A DNA stretch of 64,000 nucleotides from Owenia fusiformis (taxonomy: Eukaryota > Annelida > Polychaeta > Sabellida > Oweniidae): the NCBI GenBank assembly GCA_903813345.2, contig CAIIXF020000010.1, forward strand, positions 12,963,181-13,027,180, given 5' to 3'. Below, in pieces: positions 37,312-49,500 of the stretch. A program made the translations under genes and the position numbers. Numbering within the stretch: the stretch's first letter is position 1; every line of letters starts with the position of its first letter. The notes below the pieces were generated by a model, which searched no databases, was not told the DNA's origin, and was given only the letters and a program-made list of their open reading frames with translations.

Positions 37312-37661
37312 ATGTTTTAGTTATTTCGTTAAGATTCAACAGACTTGAGTTCTTAAGTAGGTTGAGTATCTATACTGCATATATGCTTATTGCAAATCAT
37401 TATGTTATTTATTAATTAATAAAAACATGTTTTAGTTATTTCATTACTTTGGGTTAAACAAACTTTGAGTTCTTGAGTACAAGTTGCGTACTTAGTGCAT
37501 GTATGCTAATTGCAAAACATTATGTTATATTATTTATTAATACATACAAACATGTTTTACCTATTTCATTAGTTTTGGTTTAACAGACTTGAGTTCTTGA
37601 GTACACATTGAGTACCTGTAGTACATGTAGTTCATATGTGCAAAACATTATGTTATTTTCT
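37312..37661. repeat. Three tandem units of about 120 bp
   Basis: Units begin at 37312, 37427 and 37552, each with ATGTTTTA, TATTTC, ACTTGAGTTCTT, GAGTAC, and GCAAAACATTATGTTAT, at about 80 percent identity by eye. Confidence 0.8.
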
Positions 37662-38480
37662 TGCCAACTTTCTAATGCAAAACATGATTACTTTTCAATA
37701 CATATATGTACATGTATAGTTGTCAAGGGAACTTTCATGTTGAAATAGATTTTGTAGAACAAAACATTCCACACTGAATATTTATATAGATTGTTCTGAT
37801 ATTTGTATTTTGTTAGCTTATTTTTTTATTAGATTGAAGTGACGGCAGAGAGAGAGTGTAAAATGTTAGAGGGACTACTTTCAATTAACATTCAAATGCC
37901 TTTGTGACAATCTTATGAAAGTCTAGGAACACATCTGAAGTATCTGATTGAATTTTGAATGTTTACCTTAAATTTGTTTACTCTCAATATGTCGATTTCT
38001 TTTGCTGTACATTTAATTCAGGATTTGGATGAATGTCAAAGGATAGTCTGGAAAATGTGATTCAAATGTATACTAATAAATATAGTATCTTTATTGTGTA
38101 GGCTTATTTTTTATGTAAACCTTTTCAGACCATTTCATATATTTTCCATTCCATATTTTCTATTCCATGTTTTTTATGTGCTTTTTTATATTATGCAATA
38201 ATATTAATGCGCAAATTACTTTTCCTTTTGCCTGAGTGACATTTCCTCTAAATCATCAGCCGGTGCCCAGCAGCCGATTGAATATTTGATCAAAACTGAA
38301 TACAATTTTGAACAAAATACTCAATCGGTCAGGCACCAGACAATGAATCCAGCAAGTGATACTCGGGCATTACAATGCCATTTCGTATATTTCCAACTAT
38401 TTTCATTCAATGAAAAACAAACCATGACGCTTTATTATATCTTGTCTAATGCTCGAATTAAATAAAAGTATTTATATTTG

Positions 38481-40593
38481 TAAAAATATGTTATGTTTGT
38501 TTATTATTGATAATTACACCTCTCCAAAGAAACAAAATTAAGATTCAAACATTGACATGGTTTGATATTATGCTTTCCAATAAAACCTATGAAGGGGAGT
38601 ATACACTGTATATGTACTGGTGACAAGGATTTCAAATTGTAAAATATGAACTTAAACCTCTCCCAACTCATGTAATGTTAAAGGTGTCACTACTTGAACA
38701 ATCAAAATTACATCAATACTGATATTGTATATTATTTGTTATTTTCATCAATATTCAGCTTACAGGCAACTGACACCAATACGGGTGCACACGTATAATG
38801 TTACAAATGATTTCTATAGGCCATTCAATGTTAAATACATGTCGAAACTCCTCTGGTGGCACATTATCAGATTTCAGCATTTCAAAATTAATATTTATTT
38901 GACATCTGCTCCTTCCTGATATTGAGGCAAAAAGTTTTCAGTGTTGTCTTCATTAAAAAGTTTAAGTGAACTCGAAGGATACTAGTACGTGCGTCATTTT
39001 ATGCGTCAAGTTTAATGGATCTTTTTATTTCATTGAATACTAAAATCCATATGTACTTAGCTATCACATACATTTCTGAGAAAAATCGTATTGTTAAGTA
39101 TGCATCCGTAAGTAGATTAAAGATGTCATTAAGATCCACCAACTAGCTAGAGTGAAGTAATTAGATTAAGCCAACCTTCCAATCCGGTTAACTCGATAAA
39201 GGATCAAGACGTCCAGCCCTATTTTCAAATTTCCCGATACAGACACTGGCCAAGTCCTCTCAATGCTCTAGATGTTGTACAGTTAGATTTATCTTAAAGG
39301 CCCACTTTGGGAATTTTCAACATTTTGGGGCAAAATAAAGACTTACATTTAAATTTTATAGTATTTCATTTGACACCAACAGCTCAAATTGACCACACGA
39401 AAGCTTACAATAAATTATCAAAAAATATTTTTAATCTGTCAAGCTTTATATATCAAGTTTTTATCAATGTCATTGAAAGATGGCAAAGTTGTTTGTATTA
39501 CATGATACATTTATTTCTATAGAAGTGTCGCCATCTTTTAAATAAATAGTAATTTAAAACGTGCACTTTGTTTAACATGTGCATGTATGTCTAATGATCT
39601 CTGAACTTCAAATGCTTTTTCCTATGTGAGTAAATTTTTTTCTTGGTTCAATATTAAAGCAAATCAAACTTTGTGTCATATTTGATCAAGTGTGTGAGTA
39701 ACATGTTTCAATGATTTTTGTTCTTCTTAATTAAGGAAAGTGTGCCTTTAAATATGTCTGTGATAGAAAAAGTTTTGATAGAATATGATTTGATAGGATA
39801 TGAATGCTTCAAGACGAACATTCAATCTCGAGAAATAAATCATAGTTTTAATTTGCTAAAGAATAGATATCATCTAGACAAAAAGTTATGCAACATTATG
39901 TGGACTCTCTTGGACTGTTTATCGTTCAACCACAGCAAGGTTGTTACACCATAAACAATTTGCAGATGATTTCAATTTGAACATGTACTTGGCATATACT
40001 AGTATTTCAGTAAAAGCACTTCAAGATATATCTCTTTATTGTACTATATGCCCATTATTGTACAGCTATTGTCTCAAGATAAGACAGTGCAACAGAACGT
40101 CCCTTGCAAATATCAAGCTCACTTCAATCGGTATCACTTAGTACAATTTCTCCTTGTGTGTTCCCTTTAACAATTACATCATTTGTTGGCCTCATACAGT
40201 CATAGTTTATTTCACCGTTGCCGTCCAATGGTTCCTGAGGGAACCGATGTAGATAATTCGAAGTTGCCATTGTATCATTCATTCAAGGGATCAAGGGAGT
40301 CTTGCGAATTCTCCCACCGATAGTTTAAATCCACAAACAAGCACTTAAAACGTATCACACTATAACATACATGGATGCTAAGGTAAACTTTAACACTTAA
40401 CAATGTAACAGTTTAATATTTGAAAACAAAACTAGGGATAGAAAATACCTAAATAACAAAAATATATGTTTGCCTTGAACTGTCGTGGCTTGGTCCAGTT
40501 CGAAAACATAGCTGAACATCGTGGAGTAATTGAAGAAGTACATGTAACTTGGGTCTACATCAGACTTCAGAACTAACATGTAACATGTAATTC
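38481..40593. other. Intergenic region before the lyase gene
   Basis: Small frames on both strands without splice support. One minus-strand segment at 40129-40275 resembles the start of a lyase (see separate entry). The lyase promoter and any 5' exon should lie in the last part. Confidence 0.4.
40129..40275 (-). pseudogene. Possible NPL-like fragment, opposite strand
   Basis: A minus-strand frame starting MATSNYLHRFPQ continues EPLDGNGEINYDCMRP and NTQGE and stops after LSDTD. The block PLDGNGEINYDC resembles the TP-x-NGEIN start of aldolase-type lyases, and KGNTQGE recalls the GTTGE signature. It lies just upstream of the intact lyase, reversed, with the rest of the barrel missing. It may be a relic of a paralogue or a coincidence. 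Confidence 0.3.
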
Positions 40594-43500
40594 ATGCATC
40601 TAGATTCGTGGTTATTGAAGAACTGTACGTTCAGCGAACTTTCGATTTTTCAGATTTCCGAATTCCGGGTACATGGGTTGTGTGCTGCCACATTTACTCC
40701 TCTCAAGGACGATGGGCAAGTAAAATAAAATAATTGAAGTAAAATAAAATTTTCTACCATCAATTCAAAATAATCATTTCAATTTATTAAATAACTTGTG
40801 CACCCGGTTTATATTAAGATTAAATCAATTATATTTGTTTTAGGGAGTTAAATTTGGACTACATCGGTGTCTATTGTGATCACTTAGTTTCCCAGGGTGT
40901 CATGAATATATTTGGTAAGTTTATACTAGTTTATTCAAGTATATAGGGTGTCTCAAAAAATGTACCCAAAAGTATATCAACAGCATAGACAAACCAATCA
41001 ATATTTTCAGACATTTTTTGCATGGTCTTGTAGATAAAAGATGAAAGTTTTTTCCCCTAAACACAGTTTTTAATTCAGTTTTGCCTTTTTGATACTTTAA
41101 CCTGTTACCTTTTACACCACAAATTCAATGTAACCTCATATTTCGATGACAGTCTGCATCCTTACTACTGCATTGTTCATCACATCTGATATTTCTAGTG
41201 GAATGTTTTGATTTCTGTTCGGATGCTGGTCTTAAGTTGTTCTAGGTCTCTTAGCTTGGGTTAAGCATAAAAATGGTCCTTCAAAAAGGCCCAGAGAAAA
41301 AAGTATGGGCCGTCAAATATGGTGAATAGGGAGGCCCTCACAATGTCTTATAGCCCCCTTATACAGAGAGGTCAGAGTTTTAAGAAACTGCATTGGTTGG
41401 GATTCTAGTGTATCCTTTGTTGTGTGTATCAATTTGAGACCACTGTGTTTTCATTTGAATATCATTTGGTCTCCAGGCTAGCCTGCATAACTCTAGAAGG
41501 TTAATCCTGAATCATTTGCTGATAATTGACCTGAATATCTGTGTTTGTTCTGCCATTGTCATCCTCAAACATTTTTCTCTGTGGCTATTTGAAGGAGTGT
41601 TTTAATGCTCATTCCAAGCAAAAAGACCTGGAACAACTTAGAGCAACATCCAAAGAGAAATCCAAAACATTCCACTGGAATTATTATCAAAATGTGATGA
41701 ACAATGTAGCAGTAAGGATACAGGCTGTCATCGAAATATGAGGTTACATCGATTATGTGGTGTAAAAGGTAAAGGGTTAAAGCATCAAAAAGACAAGACT
41801 GAAATTATAATGGTGTATTGGGGAGAAAACTTTCAAGTTTTGGCTACATGACCATGCAAAAAATGTTTAAAAATATTGATTGGTTTATATGTGCTCTTGA
41901 TATACTTTTGGGTACATTTTTTTGAGACACCCTGTATACTATATTGAGGCATCACCATATCTAATCTTCACGTATCTATGGTATACACTACCCTTTGCAT
42001 TCGTTTGACTTCACTTCTTAAAAGAGAGCTTCGTCTTCAGTTTAACTAGACTCTGCAGGCAGGGTAGGTATACGTATACACCGATGTCACAACAATTGCA
42101 ATCCAGAAGTTTAAGGGCCGATATAAAGATGGCAGCAGAGGTAAAATTTTATCTATCTTGGCCAGATATACAAACCAAATTGATTGCAATGCCATTCAAA
42201 TTATTTTCGCCCAGTAGCCTATTTTCCAACTCAAATTAGACAAATTCAGAGAAAAACATGTCGGTAAATGAGTGAAATCATTAATAAAGAGGCAAATTAA
42301 ATGTACACCAAAATTGTTTTAGTGAACGGCACAACTGGAGAAGGTCCGCTACTGACTCTTGACGAAAGGAAACTAGTCGCTGAAGCCTGGGTCAAAGCAG
42401 GAAGAGGCAAGTAAGAATGACTTTTTAGATGAGGTACCATTTATCAGTTTATAATGACGTTTACGAATAGATCGATGTAAGTGCGCATTCAAAATAGTTA
42501 GTATGTGTTCACGATTTGTAAACAGATAGATCTAGAGAGCGTTAGATATGTTCCATTGATGCTATACTTGATTGATATTCATCATTGATGCATTCCAGTA
42601 ATATACTTTCAGATTAGATAAAATAATCATACATGTTGGCACAACCAATCTAAAAGATACACAATGTTTGGTAAGTAAATAATGCGTTAAAATAGTAACG
42701 GTCCCAAAATGACCCCATGCAGAACGCTTACATTTCAATAAACACCTTAGAAATTCAACACTAGCGTTCAAAAAATTATTACAATTTATCATTTTCAAAT
42801 AATCTTTTAGGCTCAACACGCCGAGAAAATTGGAGCTCACGCGATATCAACAATTCCACCCACATTCTTCAAGCCTAAGAGTGTAGGTAAGTCGATTGCA
42901 GCTTATATCAGCTACCGATCAATGAACGAATGCATTTTTCTGAGAACAAAGTAAAAATAAAGATATTTTTATGAAATAACATTTCCAAATCATTTTTTCA
43001 GATTATGAAAGTGCTGAAATACATTAAACTCCCTGGGAGATTGCATATCTATTGGTTTTTCGACATTTTGGTTTTGTCAATGACTTTTCGTTCAAGAATA
43101 AGTAACGCATTTGTGCCATATAAATATAGCTTTATACAATGCATTAATGATGAAGAATAAACAAAACCAAAACTTGAAAATTCTTGATCGTTATTTTTGT
43201 GTTATATTGGTACCTCTAGCAAAATTGAATTATTGCAGGTTCCTTAGTGAAATATTGCAAGGATGTCGCCGGTGCCGCTCCCACACTACCCTTCTTTTAC
43301 TATCATATACCACAGATTACAGGCGTTGAATGTAAGTAAAGAACTCCTCTCATTAATGATGTGGCAACGAATGATCCAATCAACGACATGATCAACATTG
43401 AATACAATCAAAAACGCGATCAAAATATAACCAACAACATAAATGTTGACACAATCAAAACTCCAACACAATCAACGTCACAACTAAAAACGGCAACTAC

Positions 43501-45063
43501 ATAAAGTAGCAACTCTCATGTTCAATATGTATATGGATGTTTGAAATACGATCATTTTGTGATCTTTTCAATCTCACACCTTAATTAACTACAATATCTA
43601 AGATCGACAATTTCCATTGTTCAACTCCAATGCTGGATATGAATTTAGTTATGATGCTGGATTTCCTGAAAGCTGCGAAGAGTGAGATTGCTACTTTAAG
43701 AGGCATCAAGTACTCATGGTTGGACCTGGTAGACGCTGCACATTGTCTGAGGTTTAACGATGGGAAGTACCAGATCATGTGGGGGAGAGACGAGGTATGT
43801 GCACATACAAGATAGCATCAACCTTCTACTAGCTGGACTTCTAAACACTTTTTACACACAAAACGATAATAAGTTAAGAAATAACCACAGGAATTAGTCT
43901 ATGACATCCTGAATGAAATGTCGATATGATATAGCATTCTAGTCAAGACCCCCTTGTTTGCGAGTAACTTTGGAAAGATCAAGACAAAGGGGTAAATCGA
44001 GTGAATCCCTTCTATCAGAGACATTCAAAATCAATGTCAGACTTGCATACTTGTACGTACAGTGTACATCCAGGATGAAAATGTGTGAACATGTATTTGG
44101 TCCTATGAAATATGTTGATTTATAATGTAACCTAAATACAAATATTTCCCTCGTGTACTAGAATACTCAATCAATGGCACTTTGGAAAAGAGACCGTAAT
44201 CCTGTTCGGTCCCGTGCGTTCGGTAGTCGTCACTATGAACTAACTAAATGCTATACTAGTATTTATTTTATCTTGTCGAACAGTGTCATTAATTATGCAT
44301 ATGACTCAAAACATAGTTGCCTCCTTATGCTGTTTTCAGCAACTTCTGACTGCCCTTGTACTGGGTATAGATTCAGCAGTTGGCAGCACCTACAACTTCA
44401 TGCCACGCTTATATCAGAGAATGATCGAGGCGTTCGAAAAAGGCGACATATGGGTGGCTCAGAAAGAGATGTATAGGATACAAGATGCTGTACTGGCGTT
44501 GTTCAAACACGGTAAGAAGGCAGGCTGGTTTGGACATGCTATTGATACTTTTGGGTATTGGGTCATGCAATGTATGCTAGAGCTGTCTGAGCCTCATTCT
44601 CATGAATCATTAACTTATACTGTTCAAATGGGTATGGAAAGGAGCGCGAGCCCTCAATAATTTAGTTTGGACATGCTACTGACACTTACGAGTATTGGGT
44701 CATATGATATGCTAGAGAGGTTTGATTCCTCATTGTCAGTAGTTCTTCTCAACGGAACTGTTCATCAGATGGGAATGAATAGGACCCCTTGATGGAATAT
44801 CACGGATGTTCATTGCAGTTTGGTTTGGACGTGTTATTGTCAATATGAATAATACGTTTAGTTCGACCCTCATTGTCATTAATTATTCTAAATTGAACTT
44901 TTCAGGATTCGCTGGTGTCGGGCCTCAGAAAGCTATATGTAAACATATAGGTCTAAATCTTGGTCCAGCTAGGTCACCGATAGAAACCCCATCCGATGAT
45001 AAAATGGATGATATTGCTAAGGACTTGTCCGATATGGGATTTAACGAATGGATAGAACAATAG
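40594..45063 (+). CDS. NPL: N-acetylneuraminate lyase, 9 exons
   Basis: This enzyme splits N-acetylneuraminate into N-acetylmannosamine and pyruvate in the cytosol. Coding segments are 40594-40719, 40848-40914, 42323-42410, 42613-42670, 42811-42886, 43239-43331, 43649-43794, 44340-44511 and 44906-45063: 984 nt, 327 residues (human about 320). Family signatures are HGLCAATFTPL, VNGTTGEG (about residues 65-72), PFFYYHIP with the catalytic Tyr (about 160), and GIKYSWLDL with the Schiff-base Lys (about 190), then AVGSTYNF. The start is the weak point: ATG 40594 is in frame and open, but it gives about 19 extra N-terminal residues, and TTTTCAG just before ATTTCCGAA could be an acceptor for an unseen first exon. 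Exon 2 seems to use the second AG of TAGGGAG. A second version of the last exon follows. Confidence 0.93.
40944..41934. mobile_element. Mariner-like fold-back element in NPL intron
   Basis: The ends TAGGGTGTCTCAAAAAA and TTTTTTTGAGACACCCTG sit between TA dinucleotides, as in Tc1/mariner. The first and last 240 or so bases are inverted copies of each other (compare 41088-41190 with 41687-41790). The right arm still encodes the C-terminus of a mariner transposase (FLCGYLKECF, DLEQLRA, VMNNVAVRIQAVIE). The catalytic core is gone, so it is non-autonomous. Confidence 0.8.
41989..42066. mobile_element. Short hairpin MITE, TACCCTTTGCA family (copy 1)
   Basis: TACCCTTTGCATTCGTTTGA at the left and CTCTGCAGGCAGGGTA at the right, 78 bp, in NPL intron 2. 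A longer relative is at 46362-46448. Confidence 0.6.
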
Positions 45064-45148
45064 GATCTTCTCGTGTTTGAAATCATTCCAATAGAGAAAC
45101 AATGATTTGACAGTAAAATGAATCAAAAAACATCATGTACATTTTCAG

Positions 45149-45303
45149 AGTCTGGTATTGGGCCGTTGAAGGCAATAACACAATCAGTTGCACTCTCAGA
45201 TCTTGGACCAGTCAGATCTCCCATCGACGTACCACGAAATGAGAACATGGACGGCGTTTTAAAGGACCTTCATGATATGGGTTTCAACGAATGGATTAAA
45301 TAA
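45149..45303 (+). CDS. NPL: Alternative last coding exon of NPL
   Basis: The acceptor ATTTTCAG|AG is followed by 51 codons ending in TAA. It enters in the same phase as the main last exon (44906-45063) after the donor at 44511. Both read along the same pattern: GxGPxKAI, LGPxRSPI, PxxxxMD, DMGFNEWI. The first two-thirds differ at many positions while the frame is kept, so it is a selected duplicate rather than a fresh copy. Each exon has its own stop, so only one can end the protein. It would change about the last 50 residues, the C-terminal helices of the barrel. Which exon is used, and where, needs transcripts. Confidence 0.8.
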
Positions 45304-46530
45304 AATGGTGTTGGAATCAAGCAATTAACTGAGAATCAGCCTTTGTGAGATATCATGGTGATTCATAAGAAAGAACTACGATGTACATCCAATTTAGAGT
45401 ACGTCACGTGAGCATCCCTAAATTCCAATGGACTGCGTAATTTATGGTTGTGACAGACATCTACAAGATGTGATTCAAGTTCATAATACACATGCAGCTG
45501 AAAGCTTGAATGAAATGATGAAATGATCAATTATTAAATACAATGGTACACCAGACACTTCTATTTGTATTTATGTCCGACAGAATGGCTCAGCTTCATT
45601 AAAACGACATCAATCAGGCAGAAGCTTCAAGTATTGACACTTAGTATTGTTCTATGGACAAGTAGCAATGGGTCTACCTTGCCTGAATTAAAACAATGCA
45701 CATCAATATATTTGCAGCCTTAAGTTTTTCATTTTCTAATTTGATATTGTAAAGTCTTACTGAAACGACAATAAGTAATTTCTTGGCTTTTCATAACTGA
45801 GTTTTGAAAACACGCAGATTGTATCCAATCTCACTTAAAATGAGTTTAACATAACTGGTCATCTCATATCAATTAAATTGATATTTTTAACACTTTAAGG
45901 TCAATGTTATCCGGACAAGATGCTTCAGTGAATTAGCATTTATTTTTTGACAAGATGAGACCAACTCCCATAATTCCCATTCATCATGTGATACATCACG
46001 TGACACATTGCCGCCATACTGTTATATTCATATCTTGTATTCGAGACTGAATGTAGCTTGTTTGCAATTTTGAGTATTCGGTGTAACTAGAACAAATAGT
46101 ACATTGATTTTCTGAACAAAAGAGAAATCAACATATAATTAATGGATGGTAACTTTCATTGAAAGTGATTTTTGTAAATAATCATCAGGAAGTGTTGATA
46201 AAAAAATAAGGTGAGTAATTTGTTATTGACTTTGAATCTTATTTATTTATTTTTTTAAATATCGATGGATAACATAAACATACTTATGCAAATCGTTGCT
46301 CGTGAATTAATGAAATTATATTTTAATCGTCGAAGATGAACTCATATCATATCTTGGAGAGTACCCTTTGCATTCGTTTGTCTTCTCTTCTAAACGAGAC
46401 CTTCGTAGTCTTCGTCGTAGTTTATAACGAGACTCTGCACGAAGGGTACATCATCTTGGCTTGGGGAGATGCGATGGAATCCATTTTTAGTTGTTACAAT
46501 TAAATCTATTTGATTAACCCTTTATTCCAG
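45304..46530. other. Intergenic region; 3' UTR and next promoter
   Basis: The NPL 3' UTR probably occupies the first part. A likely non-coding first exon of the next gene ends at 46210 (AATAAG|GTGAGT). A hairpin MITE lies at 46362-46448. No other coding region is seen. Confidence 0.45.
46362..46448. mobile_element. Short hairpin MITE, TACCCTTTGCA family (copy 2)
   Basis: TACCCTTTGCATTCGTTTG at the left, CTCTGCACGAAGGGTA at the right. It shares its core with 41989-42066 and lies in the 5' UTR intron of the first secreted-protein gene. Confidence 0.65.
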
Positions 46531-46531
46531 C

Positions 46532-49500
46532 ATGCGTCTCATCATTATACTGCTGTTGGCGTTATATGCTATCAGTAAGTTGGCTTAAAACTCATTTGAT
46601 GGAACATGGGCTTTCAACTAGAAGGGTATGCAACTCTATGTAATAACATGAGACCTTCAAAATGAGCAATGACATGCTTCCCTTTTATGGCAATATTTCA
46701 AAAAGTATTAGATAAATGTATATGTTTTAGTATTAATTTGAATAAAAATCAATTTTTAATATGATTTAAGCATAAAATATATTCAATATCATATAAAAGT
46801 AAACAAAAGAGACCAATAAGAATAAGAGTTATCAAGATGTTCTCTTTGAGTATTGCATTGTGGGTAATTATTCAAGAACACATTCCAATAAAAACATAAT
46901 TTGTGGGAGAATGTTCACTTTCTGTATTGTCATAATTATGATGAATTCCAATTTTTATTAAATTATCAAGATGTATGTAGAAGATCATGTTTTTATTTTT
47001 GAGTTATTTCTTTTAATCATCAATAAAAAGTACAAAATAAGATTTTCTTGGAATGTGTACATTCTCCAATTTTGAAAACCCATGGCAATGTTTATGTATG
47101 AAATATGGGAAGTTGCCTACCCTTCTAGTTGAAAGCCCATGGATGGAACAAGTTCACTAAATCTAAAACCATTTTTGTAGATGTGACAATATATGTCTTA
47201 AATAATAATCCCGTTATTCAAATGCATGTACAGATAATACCGTAAGTTCAAAGTAATATTCTGTAGCATAAACATGAATATATAATTGGTGTGGAATCTC
47301 GGATATAGTGATGTAACGTAAAGGTCCTACATTTAAATGCCCTACATGTATGCTGGATAATACAGCTGCCAAAAAGTCATCAAGTCATACATGCAACAAG
47401 TAAGACGTTACCAAAATACAGTAAATCATATTTCTGCACTGAACTGTTTAAAAGAATGACATCATTACTAATAGATGACATGGTTGACAGGAATGGTATG
47501 TTCATTACATTATATATAACTTTATTTTACATTATAATGATTGTATTCCAGGTCTTTGTGACGCAGGAAAGAAAAGAGGAAAGGAAGGGAGAAAGGATAA
47601 AGTAGCAGGGAAGGCTGGGAAGCCTGGGAAACCCGGGAAGGGAGGTAGAGGGGGAAAGGAAGGGAAAATTAGAGGAAAGAAAAAGGGTTCTGGTATGTAT
47701 GCTTTCCATTGATTCGAATGCTACTACACATTTTTGAAATAAAATCAATAATTAGGTTTTTATTTTAAAACAAGATAAAAGTAACATGCTTATTTGGTAT
47801 GATATGCCTACATTTAAAGGTCCCATGTAAAGTTCATCAAATATTATTTTTGACCCAATTTCTCGCCATTCAAATACAACACTATACATTGTACAACACA
47901 TTATTTTATCAACTTCATTTGATAATGGAGGTTGATATTGTTTCAACCGTTAAATTTTTATGTTTAAACTTGAAATATAAGCAAGACTGTTTGATTCTTT
48001 TTGAATAAAGCTAATCCTAGGTAAAAGATTCTAGGAAGTGTTGTACCTATAACCGAATTGGTTTAAACTTTGCATGGGGCCTTTACAGATTAAACAATAA
48101 CAATAACTCCTCGAATAAGTCGTGAAACATTTTGCGCATTTGTTTCAGACTCATGTCCTTCAGACCCAGACCATCAAATATATCGTAAGTACAATACCAT
48201 TTCTAATATTGATCTGGATTATGCGTCAGCTTTACCAAAGACAAATACATATAGTTATAAGTTACCACATCCAGACACTTAGTCTTGCTTGAAGACCCTG
48301 TTGTAGATACGGGGATGGGGGTCAAGGGTCTTAAAGCAAGACTTACACCTACTATTTATACTCCAGACCCTTCTTTCCAGAGACAACGAGCGAACGACAA
48401 ATGTGTTGTCAAAATAATATCATATACATGGCAAGCGGAGGTCCTATGTACCAGTCGAAGGGACTGAACAGTGGAGATATGTGGAAGGACGGGGCTTGTG
48501 ACAAAAGCGAGGATCATATATTCAAAGTCTACGGAATCAACTCATGCAGATGTGTCAAAGGAGGCAAGTATGAGCAATTGTTAACAAGGTCGACTTGAAA
48601 ATCAATGTATCATATATGAAAAGGAATGCTAAGCATAGGAAAACAATACACAACCACTGCAACATGTATGTACTCTTAAAATGATGTGGTAATTAACTCA
48701 CAATCCGTTTCATTTTAGATCTATGCCCAGCAGACGATTCTCCAAAGTACAGAGCAAACGGTAAGATTATGAACTGAAACTCACAGTTATAGAAAATATT
48801 ACCGCAAACAGTACAATGTATGTACAGTGTAGATCTAGCAAATAGTGCACTGATTGTGTTTGGTGTTTGTAAAACTGAACATAATGAAGATGTCAAAAGG
48901 AGATAACAACGCTAATTGTTTTTTAAAACATTAATTTATATTTGATAGAGTGGCATAAATGTCCGTTATAATAGATTTTCTCACGACCTTATAGTTTTTA
49001 CGTTTGGATTATAGGTTACCTACATGTATGTATCTGTATCTAATTATCTTTTAAGAATATATTCTCTATATAAAACTCATTAGAGTTCAGTCAACTATAT
49101 GTTTTTTGAATTGTAATTGTAATTCACATTCAATTTAGTTTTTGAACAACAGGGTTTTCCTCATAAACAATCGGACATGTTTTTGACGTTTGATCAATAT
49201 TCAACAGATACTAAGTATTGTACTTTGTTAAATACAATTATAGTAAAGGCATTTCCAAAGATGGAGAAAATATTAAAAGAGAAAGCTTTACTTAGCTATA
49301 GTTTCATGGTAGAACAATTAACAAGCAACGCGACTAGCTTTAAATTCATCTATGCATGCCTGGCAGCACCAGTCTCCACATACAAGTTTGACGTTCTTCC
49401 CCGACTCACAGTTTACACACACATGCTCTTTTAGTACATGAAATGCTTGCATAATTCGCTTCAGGCAAGGACTTTTTGCAGCAAGCCACATCCGAAAATA

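Larger units (their letters stand above)
36378..38480 (+). other. Probable long 3' UTR of the ADF-H gene
   Basis: AT-rich and gene-free after the stop codon. AATAAA hexamers occur near the end (AATTAAATAAAAGTATTT, about 38.46 kb). It contains a hAT-like relic and a three-copy tandem repeat. UTR status is inferred from position only. Confidence 0.45.

Noticed and set aside
40397-40579. Minus-strand frame MLVLKSDVDPSYMYFF... as an exon
   Set aside because: A possible ATG and plausible composition, but no recognisable family, no partner exons and no clean donor; left out.
47552-47692. Collagen domain in the Lys/Gly-rich exon
   Set aside because: Short GKPGKPGKG runs look collagen-like but the Gly-X-Y register is not kept over the stretch.
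47527-47748. Minus-strand Ser/Phe/Leu-rich frame
   Set aside because: It is the reverse of the Lys/Gly-rich coding exon of the secreted-protein gene.
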